From: Pacificoceanicola onchidii
Lineage (GTDB): Bacteria > Pseudomonadota > Alphaproteobacteria > Rhodobacterales > Rhodobacteraceae
Direction of reading: 5' to 3'
NCBI RefSeq assembly: GCF_004804335.1
Contig: NZ_SRXY01000005.1
Span: 248,001-312,000, forward strand
Length of the DNA stretch: 64,000 nucleotides
Every line of letters starts with the position of its first letter. Within the stretch, counting starts at the first letter, position 1. Shown here piece after piece: positions 33,298 to 43,127 of this stretch. A program made the position numbers and the translations under genes. Under the pieces are notes generated by a model that searched no databases, was not told the origin of the DNA, and saw nothing but the letters and a program-made list of their open reading frames with translations.

Positions 33298-33798
33298 TCA
33301 CATCAGCACCCCATGGGCAATGCCGGCAAGAATGCCGGTGCCGATCGCGGCAAACAGCCCGGCAAAAACATCATCCATCATCACCCCAAGCGGCGTGCCA
33401 AGCCGGTCCGCGCGGCCCACAAGCCAGGGCTTCCAGATGTCAAAGAGGCGAAACAGGACAAAGGCGGAGACCCAGCCGGGCCAAAGCGCCGTGACGTCCA
33501 CGCCCCGCGCAAAAGCGCCATAGGCAACGGGGATCAGCGCGATCCACATGCCGACAACCTCGTCAATCACGATCCATCCGGGATCATGGTCCGGGCCGTT
33601 TTCCGTGGCGACCCGCGTGGCAATCCATCCGACGTAGAAGGCAACAACGGTCAGAGCCAGCAGCAGGAACACCCCGCCGGTGATCAGGATGACATAGGCA
33701 GCGGGCAGGGCGGCCAGCGTGCCCCATGTGCCGGGGGCAGGGCGCAGGTAGCCGGACCCGAGGAACGATGCGATGAGGCGCGCGGTCTTGACGTTCAT
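33298..33798 (-). CDS. pgpA: Phosphatidylglycerophosphatase A
   Basis: PgpA removes the phosphate from phosphatidylglycerophosphate to make phosphatidylglycerol at the inner membrane. The 166-residue protein has [19 protein letters not shown] near the N-terminus, [15 protein letters not shown] with the acidic pair, [18 protein letters not shown], and [13 protein letters not shown], all family signatures, with about four hydrophobic segments. It overlaps the ispDF stop by four bases (ATGA), and its stop is within a few bases of the cinA start, forming one operon. Confidence 0.93.
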   Translation of the reverse strand: MNVKTARLIASFLGSGYLRPAPGTWGTLAALPAAYVILITGGVFLLLALTVVAFYVGWIATRVATENGPDHDPGWIVIDEVVGMWIALIPVAYGAFARGVDVTALWPGWVSAFVLFRLFDIWKPWLVGRADRLGTPLGVMMDDVFAGLFAAIGTGILAGIAHGVLM

Positions 33799-34934
33799 GG
33801 CTTCACCAATGTGGCGGTTGCAATGGCGGCGATGCCCTCCTCGCGGCCTGTAAATCCGAGCCGTTCAGAGGTGGTGGCCTTCACCGAGACCCTGTCGCGC
33901 CCGATCTTCAGGATGTCCGCCAAAGCATCCATCATCGCACCCGCATGCGGGCCGACTTTGGGGCGCTCACAAATCAGGGTCACATCCACGTTGGACAGGG
34001 CGTAGCCTTTCTCAGCGGCCAGATCGCGGGCATGGGCGAGGAAGATATGGCTTTCCGCGCCTTTCCATTGCGGATCGCTGGGCGGGAAATGGCGGCCAAT
34101 GTCGCCTTCGGCCAGCGCGCCGTAGATCGCATCGGTCAGCGCATGCATGCCCACATCCGCGTCGGAATGGCCTTTGAGCTTGCGGTCGTGTGGCACGGAC
34201 ACGCCGCAGAGCACAACATGATCGCCGTCCTCGAAGGCATGCACGTCAAATCCATTGCCAAGGCGGATATCCATGGCGTCTCCTTTGAGCAGTCTGGCGG
34301 CGCGGGCAAAATCGCCCGGCGTGGTGATCTTGAGGTTTCTCTCATCGCCCGGAACGATTGCCACGTCCAGCCCTGCCGCGCGCGCAATGGCCACGTCATC
34401 AGCGGCTTCAACGGCGTTCGGGACGGTGCGATGAGCCTGCAGGATCGCTTTGAAGTCAAAGCCTTGCGGGGTTTGGGCGCGAAACAGTCCGTTTCGGTCG
34501 CGGGTGCCTGCAACCTTGCCGTCTTCTCCAATCCAAAGCGCATCGGTCACCGGCAGGGCGGGTGCCGCTCCGGGGCTGCTCTGCAAGGCTGCAAGCACTG
34601 CGTCTATGACCTCGGGCGGCGTGGTGCAGCGGGCGACGTCCTGAATCAAGACATGGCTCGGGGCTTGCGCCTCCAGCGCTTCCAGCCCGGCGCGTACGGA
34701 TCCGGCCCGCGTCTGAGCACCATGAACCAGCGTCACGGGCAGGCCTTTAACGGCTGCTTCGGCCAAACCGCGATCATCGGGATGGATGACCATCACGACC
34801 GGTCCCACATGGACAAAGGCAGAGGCCGTCCAGCGCGCAACCGGCGCGCCCGCAAGGCTTTGCCATTGCTTGGGAATTTCGCCTCCGGCGCGCATGCCGC
34901 GCCCGGCGGCAACAAGGATGACGGCTGGTGTCAT
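33795..34934 (-). CDS. ispDF: Bifunctional IspD/IspF enzyme of the MEP isoprenoid pathway
   Basis: One 379-residue fusion carrying two steps of the methylerythritol phosphate pathway. Residues 1 to about 220 are IspD (CDP-ME synthesis): [40 protein letters not shown] and [12 protein letters not shown]. From [13 protein letters not shown] onward the protein is IspF (MEcPP synthase): DVH metal site, [16 protein letters not shown], and [16 protein letters not shown]. Such fusions are common in alphaproteobacteria. In the IspD part VARCTTP has Cys where most IspDs have Ala or Arg-Pro neighbours; both domains otherwise look intact. First gene of the ispDF-pgpA-cinA unit, divergent from dusB. Confidence 0.95.
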   Translation of the reverse strand: MTPAVILVAAGRGMRAGGEIPKQWQSLAGAPVARWTASAFVHVGPVVMVIHPDDRGLAEAAVKGLPVTLVHGAQTRAGSVRAGLEALEAQAPSHVLIQDVARCTTPPEVIDAVLAALQSSPGAAPALPVTDALWIGEDGKVAGTRDRNGLFRAQTPQGFDFKAILQAHRTVPNAVEAADDVAIARAAGLDVAIVPGDERNLKITTPGDFARAARLLKGDAMDIRLGNGFDVHAFEDGDHVVLCGVSVPHDRKLKGHSDADVGMHALTDAIYGALAEGDIGRHFPPSDPQWKGAESHIFLAHARDLAAEKGYALSNVDVTLICERPKVGPHAGAMMDALADILKIGRDRVSVKATTSERLGFTGREEGIAAIATATLVKP

Positions 34935-35113
34935 GGCTTAATCCGATCAATCTGTCTTCCGTCTATGCCCGGACCCGATGTGATGCAATCATCCACGTTG
35001 TTTTGCCTATTTTTTGAGCATTCGCTATTTATCAGGGCGAAACCACCTTGCGACTCATTGAATGGGCTTTGGGCGCGGGATAGGTCTATTTCAAAAGCAC
35101 AAGGATCAGGCGC

Positions 35114-36106
35114 TTGAGCTTCCGCCTTAAAAACAAAGAGATAAACCCGCCGGTGCTGCTTGCGCCGCTCGCAGGAATCACCGATTTGCCGTTTCGCAAT
35201 CTGGTGTCCCGGTTCGGTGCGGGGCTGGTGGTCTCGGAAATGATCGCCAGCGGCGAGTTTCTCACTGAACGTCCCGGAACGCGGGAAAAGGCGGAGCTTG
35301 GCGCGCAGATCGAGAACACCTCGGTGCAGATCGCGGGCCGCGCGGCGGAACCGATGGCCGAGGCCGCGCGCATGGTCGCGGACATGGGCGCAAAGGTGAT
35401 CGATATCAACATGGGTTGCCCGGCCAAGAAAGTGACCGGCGGCTGGTCCGGCTCGGCGCTGATGAAGGTGCCGGATCACGCATTGTCCCTGATCGAAGCG
35501 GTGGTCGCAGCGGTGGATGTGCCGGTGACGCTCAAGACGCGGCTTGGCTGGGACGATGACAGCCACAACGCCGCGGATCTGGCCAAGCGGGCGGAAGATG
35601 CCGGGGTTCAGATGGTGGTGATCCACGGGCGCACGCGCTGTCAGTTCTACAAGGGTCGCGCCAATTGGGCGGCCATTTCAGACGTGAAGAAAGCGGTGCA
35701 AGTGCCTGTTATTGCAAATGGAGATGTGGTTGATGCGCGCAGTGCACGCAGCGCGCTGGCGCAGTCCGGGGCGGATGGCGTGATGATTGGACGGGGCGCT
35801 CAGGGCGCGCCATGGATGCTGGCGGAAGTCGCGGCGGACCTCTACGGCACACCCGCGCCAAAGATCCCGCAGGGCGCGGATCTGGCGGATCTGGTGTGCA
35901 GCCATTACGAGGCCATGCTGGCGTTTTACGGCGTGGAGCTGGGCAATCGCGTCGCGCGCAAACACCTCGGGTGGTACATGGACCGGGTCGGTACGGAGGC
36001 GGCGCTGCGCCGGGTGATCCTGTCTGAAAAATCGGTACACAAGGTTCTGGCAAAGCTGCCCGAGGCGGTGAACCGGTCTTTTGTACCCACGGGGGCAGCG
36101 GCGTGA
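35114..36106 (+). CDS. dusB: tRNA-dihydrouridine synthase, DusB/NifR3 type
   Basis: A 330-residue FMN enzyme that reduces uridines in the tRNA D-loop. The N-terminal LAPLAGITDLPFRNLVSRFG, the catalytic-Cys motif DINMGCPAKKVTGGWSGSAL, VIHGRTRCQFYKG, and VIANGDVVDA then GVMIGRGAQGAPW (FMN phosphate site) identify it. The start is a TTG at 35114 after AAGGA. It is the first gene of dusB-ntrB-ntrC-ntrYX, the arrangement in which the gene was named nifR3 in Rhodobacter and Azospirillum relatives. Its stop overlaps the ntrB ATG by one base. Confidence 0.93.
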   Translation: MSFRLKNKEINPPVLLAPLAGITDLPFRNLVSRFGAGLVVSEMIASGEFLTERPGTREKAELGAQIENTSVQIAGRAAEPMAEAARMVADMGAKVIDINMGCPAKKVTGGWSGSALMKVPDHALSLIEAVVAAVDVPVTLKTRLGWDDDSHNAADLAKRAEDAGVQMVVIHGRTRCQFYKGRANWAAISDVKKAVQVPVIANGDVVDARSARSALAQSGADGVMIGRGAQGAPWMLAEVAADLYGTPAPKIPQGADLADLVCSHYEAMLAFYGVELGNRVARKHLGWYMDRVGTEAALRRVILSEKSVHKVLAKLPEAVNRSFVPTGAAA

Positions 36107-37191
36107 TGAGCGACGATTTCGACACCCTCATCTGGTCCTCCCTGCCGGTTCCGGCGATCCTGATCGATCCGGACGAGAACATCGGGGACATGAACCCCGC
36201 CGCCGAAGGGTTTTTCAACAACTCGGCCAAGTGGTTGATGGGACAGCCGATTTGGGATCGGCTCGCGGTGGACGCGCCGCTCGAAGAGAGCCTTGCCCGG
36301 GCGCGCAAGAACGGCACGCCGCTGTTTGTGAACGATGTTGATGTGGGCACTGGAAGCCGCGCGCCGCTGGTTTGCAACCTGCAGATTGCGCCGCTGATGG
36401 GGCGGGAGGGCTGGATGCTCATGCTGATCTCGCCGCGTGAGCTGGCGGGGCGGATGACGCAGAGCCATTCGGTCAAATCGGCGGCAAAGTCGGCCATCGG
36501 CATGGCGGAAATGCTGGCCCATGAGATCAAGAACCCGCTGGCGGGGATCGCTGGCGCGGCCCAGCTGATTTCGATGAACCAGCCCAAGGAAGACCTTGAG
36601 CTGACCGATCTGATCGTCGCGGAGACGCGGCGGATCGTGAAGCTGCTTGAGCAGGTCGAACAGTTCGGCAACCTCTCGGCCCCGGTGCGCGTGCCGGTCA
36701 ATATCCATGACGTGCTGGATCGCGCGCGGCGCTCTGCGGGCTTGGGCTTTGGCGCGCATATGACGTTCAAAGAGGACTATGATCCGTCCTTGCCCATGGC
36801 GCTCGGCGATCCGGACCAACTTTTGCAAGTGGTTCTGAACCTTGTGAAAAATGCCAGCGAGGCGGCCGATCAGAAGGAGGGCGGCTGCATTCGGCTGCGC
36901 ACCTTCTACGATCACAGCTTCCGCACCCGGCGCGCCGACGGCTCCGGCCAATCGCTGCCGCTTCAGATCGAGATCATCGACAACGGCCCCGGCCTGCCGG
37001 AGGACATTCGCGGCGACATTTTTGATCCGTTTGTGTCCGGCAAGGAAAACGGCACGGGGCTCGGCCTCGCGTTGGTGAGCAAGATTATCAATGACCATGA
37101 CGGTTGGATTTCCGTGGACAGCATCCCCGGAAAAACCGTCTTTCGCATTTCATTGCCCCGCTATCGCGGGGAAACGCAGGAGAAAGCCTGA
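36106..37191 (+). CDS. ntrB: Nitrogen regulation sensor kinase NtrB (GlnL)
   Basis: A soluble 361-residue histidine kinase that phosphorylates or dephosphorylates NtrC in response to PII. It has an N-terminal PAS domain ([23 protein letters not shown]), the phospho-acceptor His in [19 protein letters not shown], the N box [13 protein letters not shown], and the ATP-lid boxes [18 protein letters not shown] and [13 protein letters not shown]. There are no membrane segments. The ATG at 36106 overlaps the dusB stop by one base, and its stop overlaps the ntrC ATG likewise, so the three are translationally coupled. Confidence 0.94.
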   Translation: MSDDFDTLIWSSLPVPAILIDPDENIGDMNPAAEGFFNNSAKWLMGQPIWDRLAVDAPLEESLARARKNGTPLFVNDVDVGTGSRAPLVCNLQIAPLMGREGWMLMLISPRELAGRMTQSHSVKSAAKSAIGMAEMLAHEIKNPLAGIAGAAQLISMNQPKEDLELTDLIVAETRRIVKLLEQVEQFGNLSAPVRVPVNIHDVLDRARRSAGLGFGAHMTFKEDYDPSLPMALGDPDQLLQVVLNLVKNASEAADQKEGGCIRLRTFYDHSFRTRRADGSGQSLPLQIEIIDNGPGLPEDIRGDIFDPFVSGKENGTGLGLALVSKIINDHDGWISVDSIPGKTVFRISLPRYRGETQEKA

Positions 37192-38561
37192 TGGATGGCA
37201 CAGTTCTTGTCGCCGACGACGACCGCACGATCCGCACCGTTCTGACCCAGGCCCTGACCCGCGCCGGTTGCAAGGTGCACGCCACGTCGAGCCTGACCAC
37301 GCTCATGCGTTGGGTGGGCGAGGGCAAGGGGGATGTGGTGATCTCCGATGTCATGATGCCCGATGGCAATGGTCTGGAGATGCTGCCAAAGATCAGTGAG
37401 GACCGGCCCGATCTGCCGGTGATCGTGATCTCGGCGCAGAACACCATCATGACGGCGATCCAGGCGGCGGAGGCGGAAGCCTACGATTATTTGCCCAAGC
37501 CGTTCGATTTGCCGGACCTGATGAAGCGCACCGCCAAGGCGTTGGAGAACCGGGGCCGCGCACCAAAGCGCGAAGAGACGGTGGTGGGCGCCGATGAGCC
37601 TGATGAGCTGCCGCTGGTGGGCAAAACGCCTGCGATGCAGGCGCTCTACAGGCTTGTGGCGCGGGTTATGAACACCGATCTGCCGGTGCTGGTGGCTGGT
37701 GAAAGCGGTACGGGCAAGAGCCTGATTGCAAAGGCTATTCACGATTTTTCGGACCGGCGGACCTTGCCGTTTATCACGGTGACGGGCTCTGATCTGGCGG
37801 ATCTCGAAGCGCCTGCCAAGGTGCTGGCGCGGGTCAAGGGCGGTACGCTGTTGATCGACGAAATCGCTGATATTGGCGATGAGGTGCAGGCGCGGATTGT
37901 GCGGATGATGGATGTGCCGGGCGAGCATGTGCCGCGCTTCATGGCCACCACGCAGTATGATCCGAACACGCTGATGGACAGCGGCAAGGTGCGTCAGGAC
38001 CTGTTTTATCGCCTCGACGGGGCGACGATCACCGTGCCCAGCCTGCGCGAGCGGGTTGAGGATATCGCGCTGCTTACAGAGCATTTCCTGGGCCGGGCAG
38101 AGCGGGAAGGCGCGCCGAAGCGCTGGCTGTCCAAGGACGCGGCCGAGCTGTTCCGCGTCTACAGCTGGCCCGGCAACGTGCGTCAGCTTGAGAACGCAGT
38201 GCGCCGGTTGAGCCTGACCTCCCTGTCCGAAGAAATCTCGCGCGCCGAGGTTGAGGCCGTGCTGGGGAACCAGCCAGACACCGGGCCGGTCCTGCAGGGC
38301 GGGGATACCGAGAAACTGGGCACTTCCGTTGCCCGCCACCTGCGACGCTATTTTGATCTGCATGGGGCCATGTTGCCGCCGCCGGGGCTGCACGGGCGGA
38401 TCATCAAGGAGGTTGAAGGGCCTCTGATTGAAATCGCGCTAGAGGCGACCGGCGGGAATCAGGCGAAATGCGCAGATTTGCTGGGCATCAACCGCAATAC
38501 CCTTCGGAAAAAAATCACGGACCTTGATATTCGCGTGACACGACGCCGGAAGTTGATGTAA
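37191..38561 (+). CDS. ntrC: Nitrogen response regulator NtrC without the GAFTGA loop
   Basis: A 456-residue three-domain regulator. The receiver (1-120) has VADDDRT, phospho-acceptor [12 protein letters not shown], and YLPKPFDL. The AAA+ domain has Walker A GESGTGKS and Walker [13 protein letters not shown], and [21 protein letters not shown]. The C-terminal Fis-type HTH is [21 protein letters not shown]. The segment that should carry the sigma54-contacting GAFTGA loop is shortened: after PFITVTG comes [20 protein letters not shown]. This matches Rhodobacter capsulatus NtrC, which activates the sigma70 holoenzyme. It is an intact gene, not a pseudogene. AGGAG precedes the ATG. Confidence 0.95.
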   Translation: MDGTVLVADDDRTIRTVLTQALTRAGCKVHATSSLTTLMRWVGEGKGDVVISDVMMPDGNGLEMLPKISEDRPDLPVIVISAQNTIMTAIQAAEAEAYDYLPKPFDLPDLMKRTAKALENRGRAPKREETVVGADEPDELPLVGKTPAMQALYRLVARVMNTDLPVLVAGESGTGKSLIAKAIHDFSDRRTLPFITVTGSDLADLEAPAKVLARVKGGTLLIDEIADIGDEVQARIVRMMDVPGEHVPRFMATTQYDPNTLMDSGKVRQDLFYRLDGATITVPSLRERVEDIALLTEHFLGRAEREGAPKRWLSKDAAELFRVYSWPGNVRQLENAVRRLSLTSLSEEISRAEVEAVLGNQPDTGPVLQGGDTEKLGTSVARHLRRYFDLHGAMLPPPGLHGRIIKEVEGPLIEIALEATGGNQAKCADLLGINRNTLRKKITDLDIRVTRRRKLM

Positions 38562-38661
38562 AAGAGCCACATAACTGTGGCACCCGCGCATCGAAACGTG
38601 GGGAGACCACAAAATATGGCGGTCGTCGCCTTTGGGCGGCACATCTTTCCGGGGGCTGGCT

Positions 38662-40959
38662 GTGGCCACACGAGCACGCCCCGATGGCACAGGCAGCGTT
38701 TGGGCACGGCTCAATCGCTTGCGTCGCGCACGTCGGGTGCAGAACTGGATGACACTGGCGTTGGTGGCGCTGGGGCCAATTCTGGCCTTGGCGACCTTTG
38801 CCGTTCTGGGGCCACTGGATTCCGGTGCCGGCACCCAGATGAGCCTGCGTCTGATCCTTTTGGCAGATCTTGTTTATGTCCTTTTGCTGGCCGCGTTGGT
38901 GCTGGGCCGCGTGGCGCGCATGGTGTCGGACCGGCGCGCGCAATCGGCGGGCTCGCGTCTGCACCTGCGGCTGACCGGGGCTTTTGCCATCATGGCGCTT
39001 TTGCCCGCGATCACCGTCGCGGTCTTCGCCGTGATCACCATCAACATCGGTCTTGAGACATGGTTCTCCAGTCGCGTTCAGAACGTGGTTTCCGCCTCCC
39101 GCGCCGCCGCCGAGGCCTATGAGGCGGAGCAAAGTTCTGCGCTGACGCAGGACGCATGGGCGCTTGGCGGATTTGTCGATCAAAACCGGCGGCTGCTGTT
39201 GCTCGACCCAACTGCATCGCTGCGCGAGTTGCTCTCCGATGGTCAGGGGCAGATCCAGCGCGGGCTGCGCGAAGCCTTTGTCATCGACAGCACCGGCCAG
39301 ATCATTGCACGCGGCGAACGCTCCTATCTGTTTGATTTTGAACGCCCCGCAGAGGCCGACTTCCTGCGCGCCGATGAAGAGCGTGTTGCTCTGATCGCCG
39401 ATTGGCAGAACAATGAATACCGCGCGCTGGTGCCGCTTCAGGCCTTTGTCGATCGCTACCTCTACGTGAGCCGGGACGTGGATGGGCGCATTCTCAGCCT
39501 TCTGGATGAGGCGCAGCAGACCGCGCAATTCTACCAGCAACAGGAAAGCGAACGCGGGCGGCGGTTGTTTGACTTTGCGCTGCTGTACCTCGGGTTTGCG
39601 GTTCTGCTGATCCTTGCGGCGATCTGGGCCGGGCTGTGGTTCGCGGAACGGCTATCGCGCCCCGTGGGACGGCTCGCCGGTGCGGCGCAGCGGGTTGGGG
39701 CAGGGGACCTGAACGTGCAGGTGCTCGAAGACGATGGCGATGACGAGATTTCCATGCTCGGTCGCTACTTCAACCAGATGACCCGGCAGCTCAAGGCGCA
39801 GCGCGAAACCCTGCTTGAAAACACTCGGCAGATAGAACGTCGCCAACGGCTGTTCGATTCCGTTCTCAGCTCGGTCACCTCCGGCGTGGTCGGTTTAGAT
39901 GCGGATGGCAAAGTGACCTTTGTAAACCGCTCGGCGCAGCGGCTTCTGGGCTGGAGCGAGTCGCACCGGACCGATCCGATTTCCGTGGCTGTGCCGGAGT
40001 TTGGCGCGCTGTTTGACCGGATGAAGGGCGAAGGCCGGGAGGTCCTGCAGGAAGAGGTCAAGGTGAGCCGCGACGGCCAGCTTGAACACCTGCTGGTGCG
40101 CCTGTCGACCCGGCGACGCGGCGATGGTTCACTTGAAGGCTATGTGGTTGCATTTGACGATGTGACCGATCTGGTGAGCGCACAGCGGATGGCCGCCTGG
40201 GGGGATGTGGCGCGGCGGATTGCCCATGAGATCAAGAACCCGCTCACGCCGATCAAACTCTCAGCGGAACGCATCCAGCGCAGTTTCACCAAACGGCTGG
40301 AGCCGCAGGACGCCGAAAAGGTCAACGGGCTGACCGAACGCATCGTGCGCCAGACAGACGATCTGCGCCGGATTGTCGATGAGTTCGCCAAATTCGCGCG
40401 CATGCCGGAGCCGGAGCGCAAGCCCGAAGATGTCGGCGATCTGCTGCGCTCTGCGGCCTTGCTGCAGGAAATGGGGCAGCCGGATGTGGCCTTTACGGTC
40501 GATATTCCGACCACGCCGATGCCGGCTGAACTGGACGCGACAATGATTGGCCAAGCGCTGACCAACCTGATCAAGAACGCAGGTGAAGCCATTGAAAGCC
40601 TGCAGGAAAAGGGCGCGCCGGAAGGGCATGCGCCGCAGATCCGCGTGAGCCTTGCCATGGGCGAGCAAGGCCGCGCGGAGATCCGGATTGCAGACAACGG
40701 CATCGGGCTTCCTGAAGACCGCGCACGGCTTTTTGAACCTTACGTGACAACCCGCGACAAGGGCACCGGCCTTGGCCTGCCCATCGTGAAAAAGATCATC
40801 GAGGAACACGGCGGCACGCTGACCCTCGAAGACGCACCCGCCTTCGATGAGGGTGCCCATGCCGGAGCCATGGCGGTGATCCGGTTGCCTGTCAGCCCGG
40901 AGGCGGCGGCGCAGGCCCAAGAAGAACAAGAGCAGGCAAGGAAATTGCAGGAGGTTTGA
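38662..40959 (+). CDS. ntrY: Nitrogen/redox sensor kinase NtrY
   Basis: A membrane histidine kinase of about 765 residues. Several N-terminal hydrophobic segments (MTLALVALGPILALATFAVLG, LILLADLVYVLLLAALVLG, AIMALLPAITVAVFAVITI) frame a periplasmic region. A further helix LLYLGFAVLLILAAIWAGLW leads to a HAMP domain, a PAS domain (LDADGKVTFVNRSAQRLLGW), the phospho-acceptor [21 protein letters not shown] box MIGQALTNLIKNAGEA, and DNGIGLPEDRARLFEPYVT. The GTG at 38662 is chosen; a TTG at 38632 adds ten residues. With NtrX it forms a second two-component pair of this operon. Confidence 0.93.
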   Translation: MATRARPDGTGSVWARLNRLRRARRVQNWMTLALVALGPILALATFAVLGPLDSGAGTQMSLRLILLADLVYVLLLAALVLGRVARMVSDRRAQSAGSRLHLRLTGAFAIMALLPAITVAVFAVITINIGLETWFSSRVQNVVSASRAAAEAYEAEQSSALTQDAWALGGFVDQNRRLLLLDPTASLRELLSDGQGQIQRGLREAFVIDSTGQIIARGERSYLFDFERPAEADFLRADEERVALIADWQNNEYRALVPLQAFVDRYLYVSRDVDGRILSLLDEAQQTAQFYQQQESERGRRLFDFALLYLGFAVLLILAAIWAGLWFAERLSRPVGRLAGAAQRVGAGDLNVQVLEDDGDDEISMLGRYFNQMTRQLKAQRETLLENTRQIERRQRLFDSVLSSVTSGVVGLDADGKVTFVNRSAQRLLGWSESHRTDPISVAVPEFGALFDRMKGEGREVLQEEVKVSRDGQLEHLLVRLSTRRRGDGSLEGYVVAFDDVTDLVSAQRMAAWGDVARRIAHEIKNPLTPIKLSAERIQRSFTKRLEPQDAEKVNGLTERIVRQTDDLRRIVDEFAKFARMPEPERKPEDVGDLLRSAALLQEMGQPDVAFTVDIPTTPMPAELDATMIGQALTNLIKNAGEAIESLQEKGAPEGHAPQIRVSLAMGEQGRAEIRIADNGIGLPEDRARLFEPYVTTRDKGTGLGLPIVKKIIEEHGGTLTLEDAPAFDEGAHAGAMAVIRLPVSPEAAAQAQEEQEQARKLQEV

Positions 40960-40981
40960 TGAAAATGGTTGAGGGTACGAT

Positions 40982-42400
40982 ATGAGCGATATTCTGATCG
41001 TCGACGATGAGCGCGACATCCGCGAGCTAATCGGGGACATCCTCGAAGACGAGGGCTTTACCACGCGCCTTGCGGGCAACAGCAACGATGCAATGAATGA
41101 GATCAACGCCGAACCCCCGGCGCTGCTGATCCTCGACATCTGGCTGAAGGACAGCAAGATGGACGGCATCGACATTCTCAAGGCGGTCAAACGCGACAAC
41201 CCCGACATTCCCGTGGTCATCATTTCCGGCCATGGCAATATCGAGATTGCCGTCGCGGCGATCAAGCAGGGGGCGTATGACTTCATCGAAAAGCCCTTTA
41301 ACATCGACCAGCTTCTGGTGGTGATCCGGCGGGCCATGGAAACCTCGCTCTTGCGCCGTGAGAACACACAACTCAAGCGCGGCGATACCAAAGTGTCCGA
41401 GATGATCGGCGACAGCGCGGCCTTCCGGGCGCTGGTCTCGCAGCTTGACAAGGTGACCAAATCCAATGGCCGGGTTATGCTCACCGGCCCTGCGGGCAGC
41501 GGCAAGGAAGTGGCGGCGCGCTACATTCATGCGCGCTCGGGCCGGGCCAATGCGCCGTTTGTCACGGTGAACTGTGCAGGCGTGGAGCCGGACATGATGG
41601 AGGCCATGCTCTTTGGCCGGGAGACGCCCCAGCGGGGCGTTGAGCCGGGCCTGCTGGAACAGGCGCATGGCGGGGTGATCTATTTTGACGAGGTTGCCGA
41701 TATGCCTGTCGGCACCCAGTCGAAAATCCTGCGGGTTCTGGTGGATCAGCAATTCACCCGCGTCGGCGGGGCCGACAAGGTGCGTGTGGATCTGCGGGTG
41801 ATTTCCTCCACCGGGCGGGAGCTGACGCAGGAAATCGCCGCCGGGCGGTTCCGTGAGGAGCTGTACCACCGTCTCAATGTGGTGCCGATTGCCGTGCCGT
41901 CGCTGGCCGAACGGCGCGAAGACATCCCGGTGCTGGCTGAGCATTTCATCGGCGAATGCAACGAGCAGCAGGGCTTGCCCGCGCGGGAGATTTCCGAAGA
42001 CGCGGCGGCGCTCATGCAGACCATGGTCTGGCCCGGCAACGTGCGCCAGCTCAAGAACCTGGTGGAGCGCGTGCTGATCCTGGGTGACGGCACCGGCCCG
42101 ATTGCCGCGCGCGAGTTGCCGCAGGAAAGCACGCCGGGCGAGGTGGAAGAGGACCGCGTTGTGCTCTCCGGCACGCTGGCAACCTTGCCGCTGCGCGAGG
42201 CGCGCGAGGCGTTTGAACGGGAGTATCTGCTCACCCAGATCAACCGCTTTGGCGGCAACATCTCCCGCACGGCGTCGTTTGTCGGCATGGAGCGCTCGGC
42301 CCTGCACCGCAAGCTCAAATCGCTCGGCGTGGTGACCAGCCAGAAAGCCGGGGCGCGCGTGGCGCGGATCGACGAAGACGCGGTGGAAAAGGTCTCCTGA
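40982..42400 (+). CDS. ntrX: Response regulator NtrX
   Basis: The partner of NtrY, 472 residues. The receiver has ILIVDDERDIRELI and phospho-acceptor LLILDIWLKDSKMDGIDIL, then DFIEKPFN. The AAA+ domain has GPAGSGKEVAARYIH and GGVIYFDEVADMPVG; in place of a canonical GAFTGA it reads LFGRETPQRGVEPGLLEQA, so sigma54 contact is doubtful here too. The Fis-type HTH is FGGNISRTASFVGMERSALHRKLKSLGV. It starts 22 bases after ntrY and is followed two bases later by a lipoprotein gene. Confidence 0.93.
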   Translation: MSDILIVDDERDIRELIGDILEDEGFTTRLAGNSNDAMNEINAEPPALLILDIWLKDSKMDGIDILKAVKRDNPDIPVVIISGHGNIEIAVAAIKQGAYDFIEKPFNIDQLLVVIRRAMETSLLRRENTQLKRGDTKVSEMIGDSAAFRALVSQLDKVTKSNGRVMLTGPAGSGKEVAARYIHARSGRANAPFVTVNCAGVEPDMMEAMLFGRETPQRGVEPGLLEQAHGGVIYFDEVADMPVGTQSKILRVLVDQQFTRVGGADKVRVDLRVISSTGRELTQEIAAGRFREELYHRLNVVPIAVPSLAERREDIPVLAEHFIGECNEQQGLPAREISEDAAALMQTMVWPGNVRQLKNLVERVLILGDGTGPIAARELPQESTPGEVEEDRVVLSGTLATLPLREAREAFEREYLLTQINRFGGNISRTASFVGMERSALHRKLKSLGVVTSQKAGARVARIDEDAVEKVS

Positions 42401-42402
42401 CC

Positions 42403-42975
42403 ATGCACCGGCGGGCGCTTCTGGCAGGGCTTGCGGCCCTGCCGCTGGCGGGCTGTGGCGCGTCGGCAGTGGTCTCGACCGGCGGCGGGACGGCGGACCA
42501 GAGGCAGCTCGAGCTGACTGCGCTGATTGCCGCGCTCGGGCCGGAGGTCGACCGAGGCGAGGCGGCGCGGGTTGCGCAAATCGCCCTGACCGAACCGCAG
42601 GACTGGGCGGTTGCCTGGGGCATGACGGACCCGCCGATCATTCACAACATGAAGGTCAACACGGGCCTGCGTCCGCGCGGTCTTTGCCGGGAATGGGCGG
42701 ACGATCTGGAGGCGCGCATGCGCGGTGAAGCGTTCCGGACCCTCGATTGGCACCGGGCGATTGCCAACCACGATCGCATCAGCATCGAGCATTCCACTCT
42801 GATCGTCTCCGCCAAGGGTGCGGCGATGGAGGAGGGACTCGTGCTCGATCCCTGGCGGCTTGGCATGGGGCGGCTCTACTATGGGCCGGTTCTGGACGAT
42901 CCGAAATACGTCTGGGTGGCCCGGCAGGAGGTCTTTGCCTTCAAGCGCGCGCGGGACGCACGGCGGGCGCAGTAG
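42403..42975 (+). CDS. Putative lipoprotein downstream of ntrX
   Basis: A 190-residue protein. The N-terminus MHRRALLAGLAALPLAGCG is a lipoprotein signal peptide with a lipobox ending in Cys (LAGC). The mature part has no motif I recognise; HNMKVNTGLRPRGLCREWADDLEARM and SIEHSTLIVSAKG are its most distinctive stretches, and the C-terminus is basic. It begins two bases after the ntrX stop, so it is likely on the same transcript, though a link to nitrogen control is only positional. Probably anchored to a periplasmic membrane face. Confidence 0.75.
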   Translation: MHRRALLAGLAALPLAGCGASAVVSTGGGTADQRQLELTALIAALGPEVDRGEAARVAQIALTEPQDWAVAWGMTDPPIIHNMKVNTGLRPRGLCREWADDLEARMRGEAFRTLDWHRAIANHDRISIEHSTLIVSAKGAAMEEGLVLDPWRLGMGRLYYGPVLDDPKYVWVARQEVFAFKRARDARRAQ

Positions 42976-42996
42976 GGGGCTGGAGCGGGCCCGGAG

Positions 42997-43017
42997 GTCC
43001 CGGATCAAGTCCGGGAC
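42997..43017. repeat. Palindromic REP-like element, copy 1
   Basis: CCCGGATCAAGTCCGGG, flanked by GT and AC, is a near-perfect inverted repeat between the lipoprotein gene and trkA. A copy with one change is at 62214-62234. Short palindromes of this exact type are very common between genes in alphaproteobacterial genomes and usually act as mRNA-end hairpins. Confidence 0.8.
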
Positions 43018-43127
43018 GAGGCAAACTCAACGCTCCCCGTCCAGTCCCAAACCAACCTGGTGCCCCACCCGTTGACCCCAACCCCGTCCCATGTCATGCC
43101 AAGGGCCAGACAGGATGAGGTTTGGCC

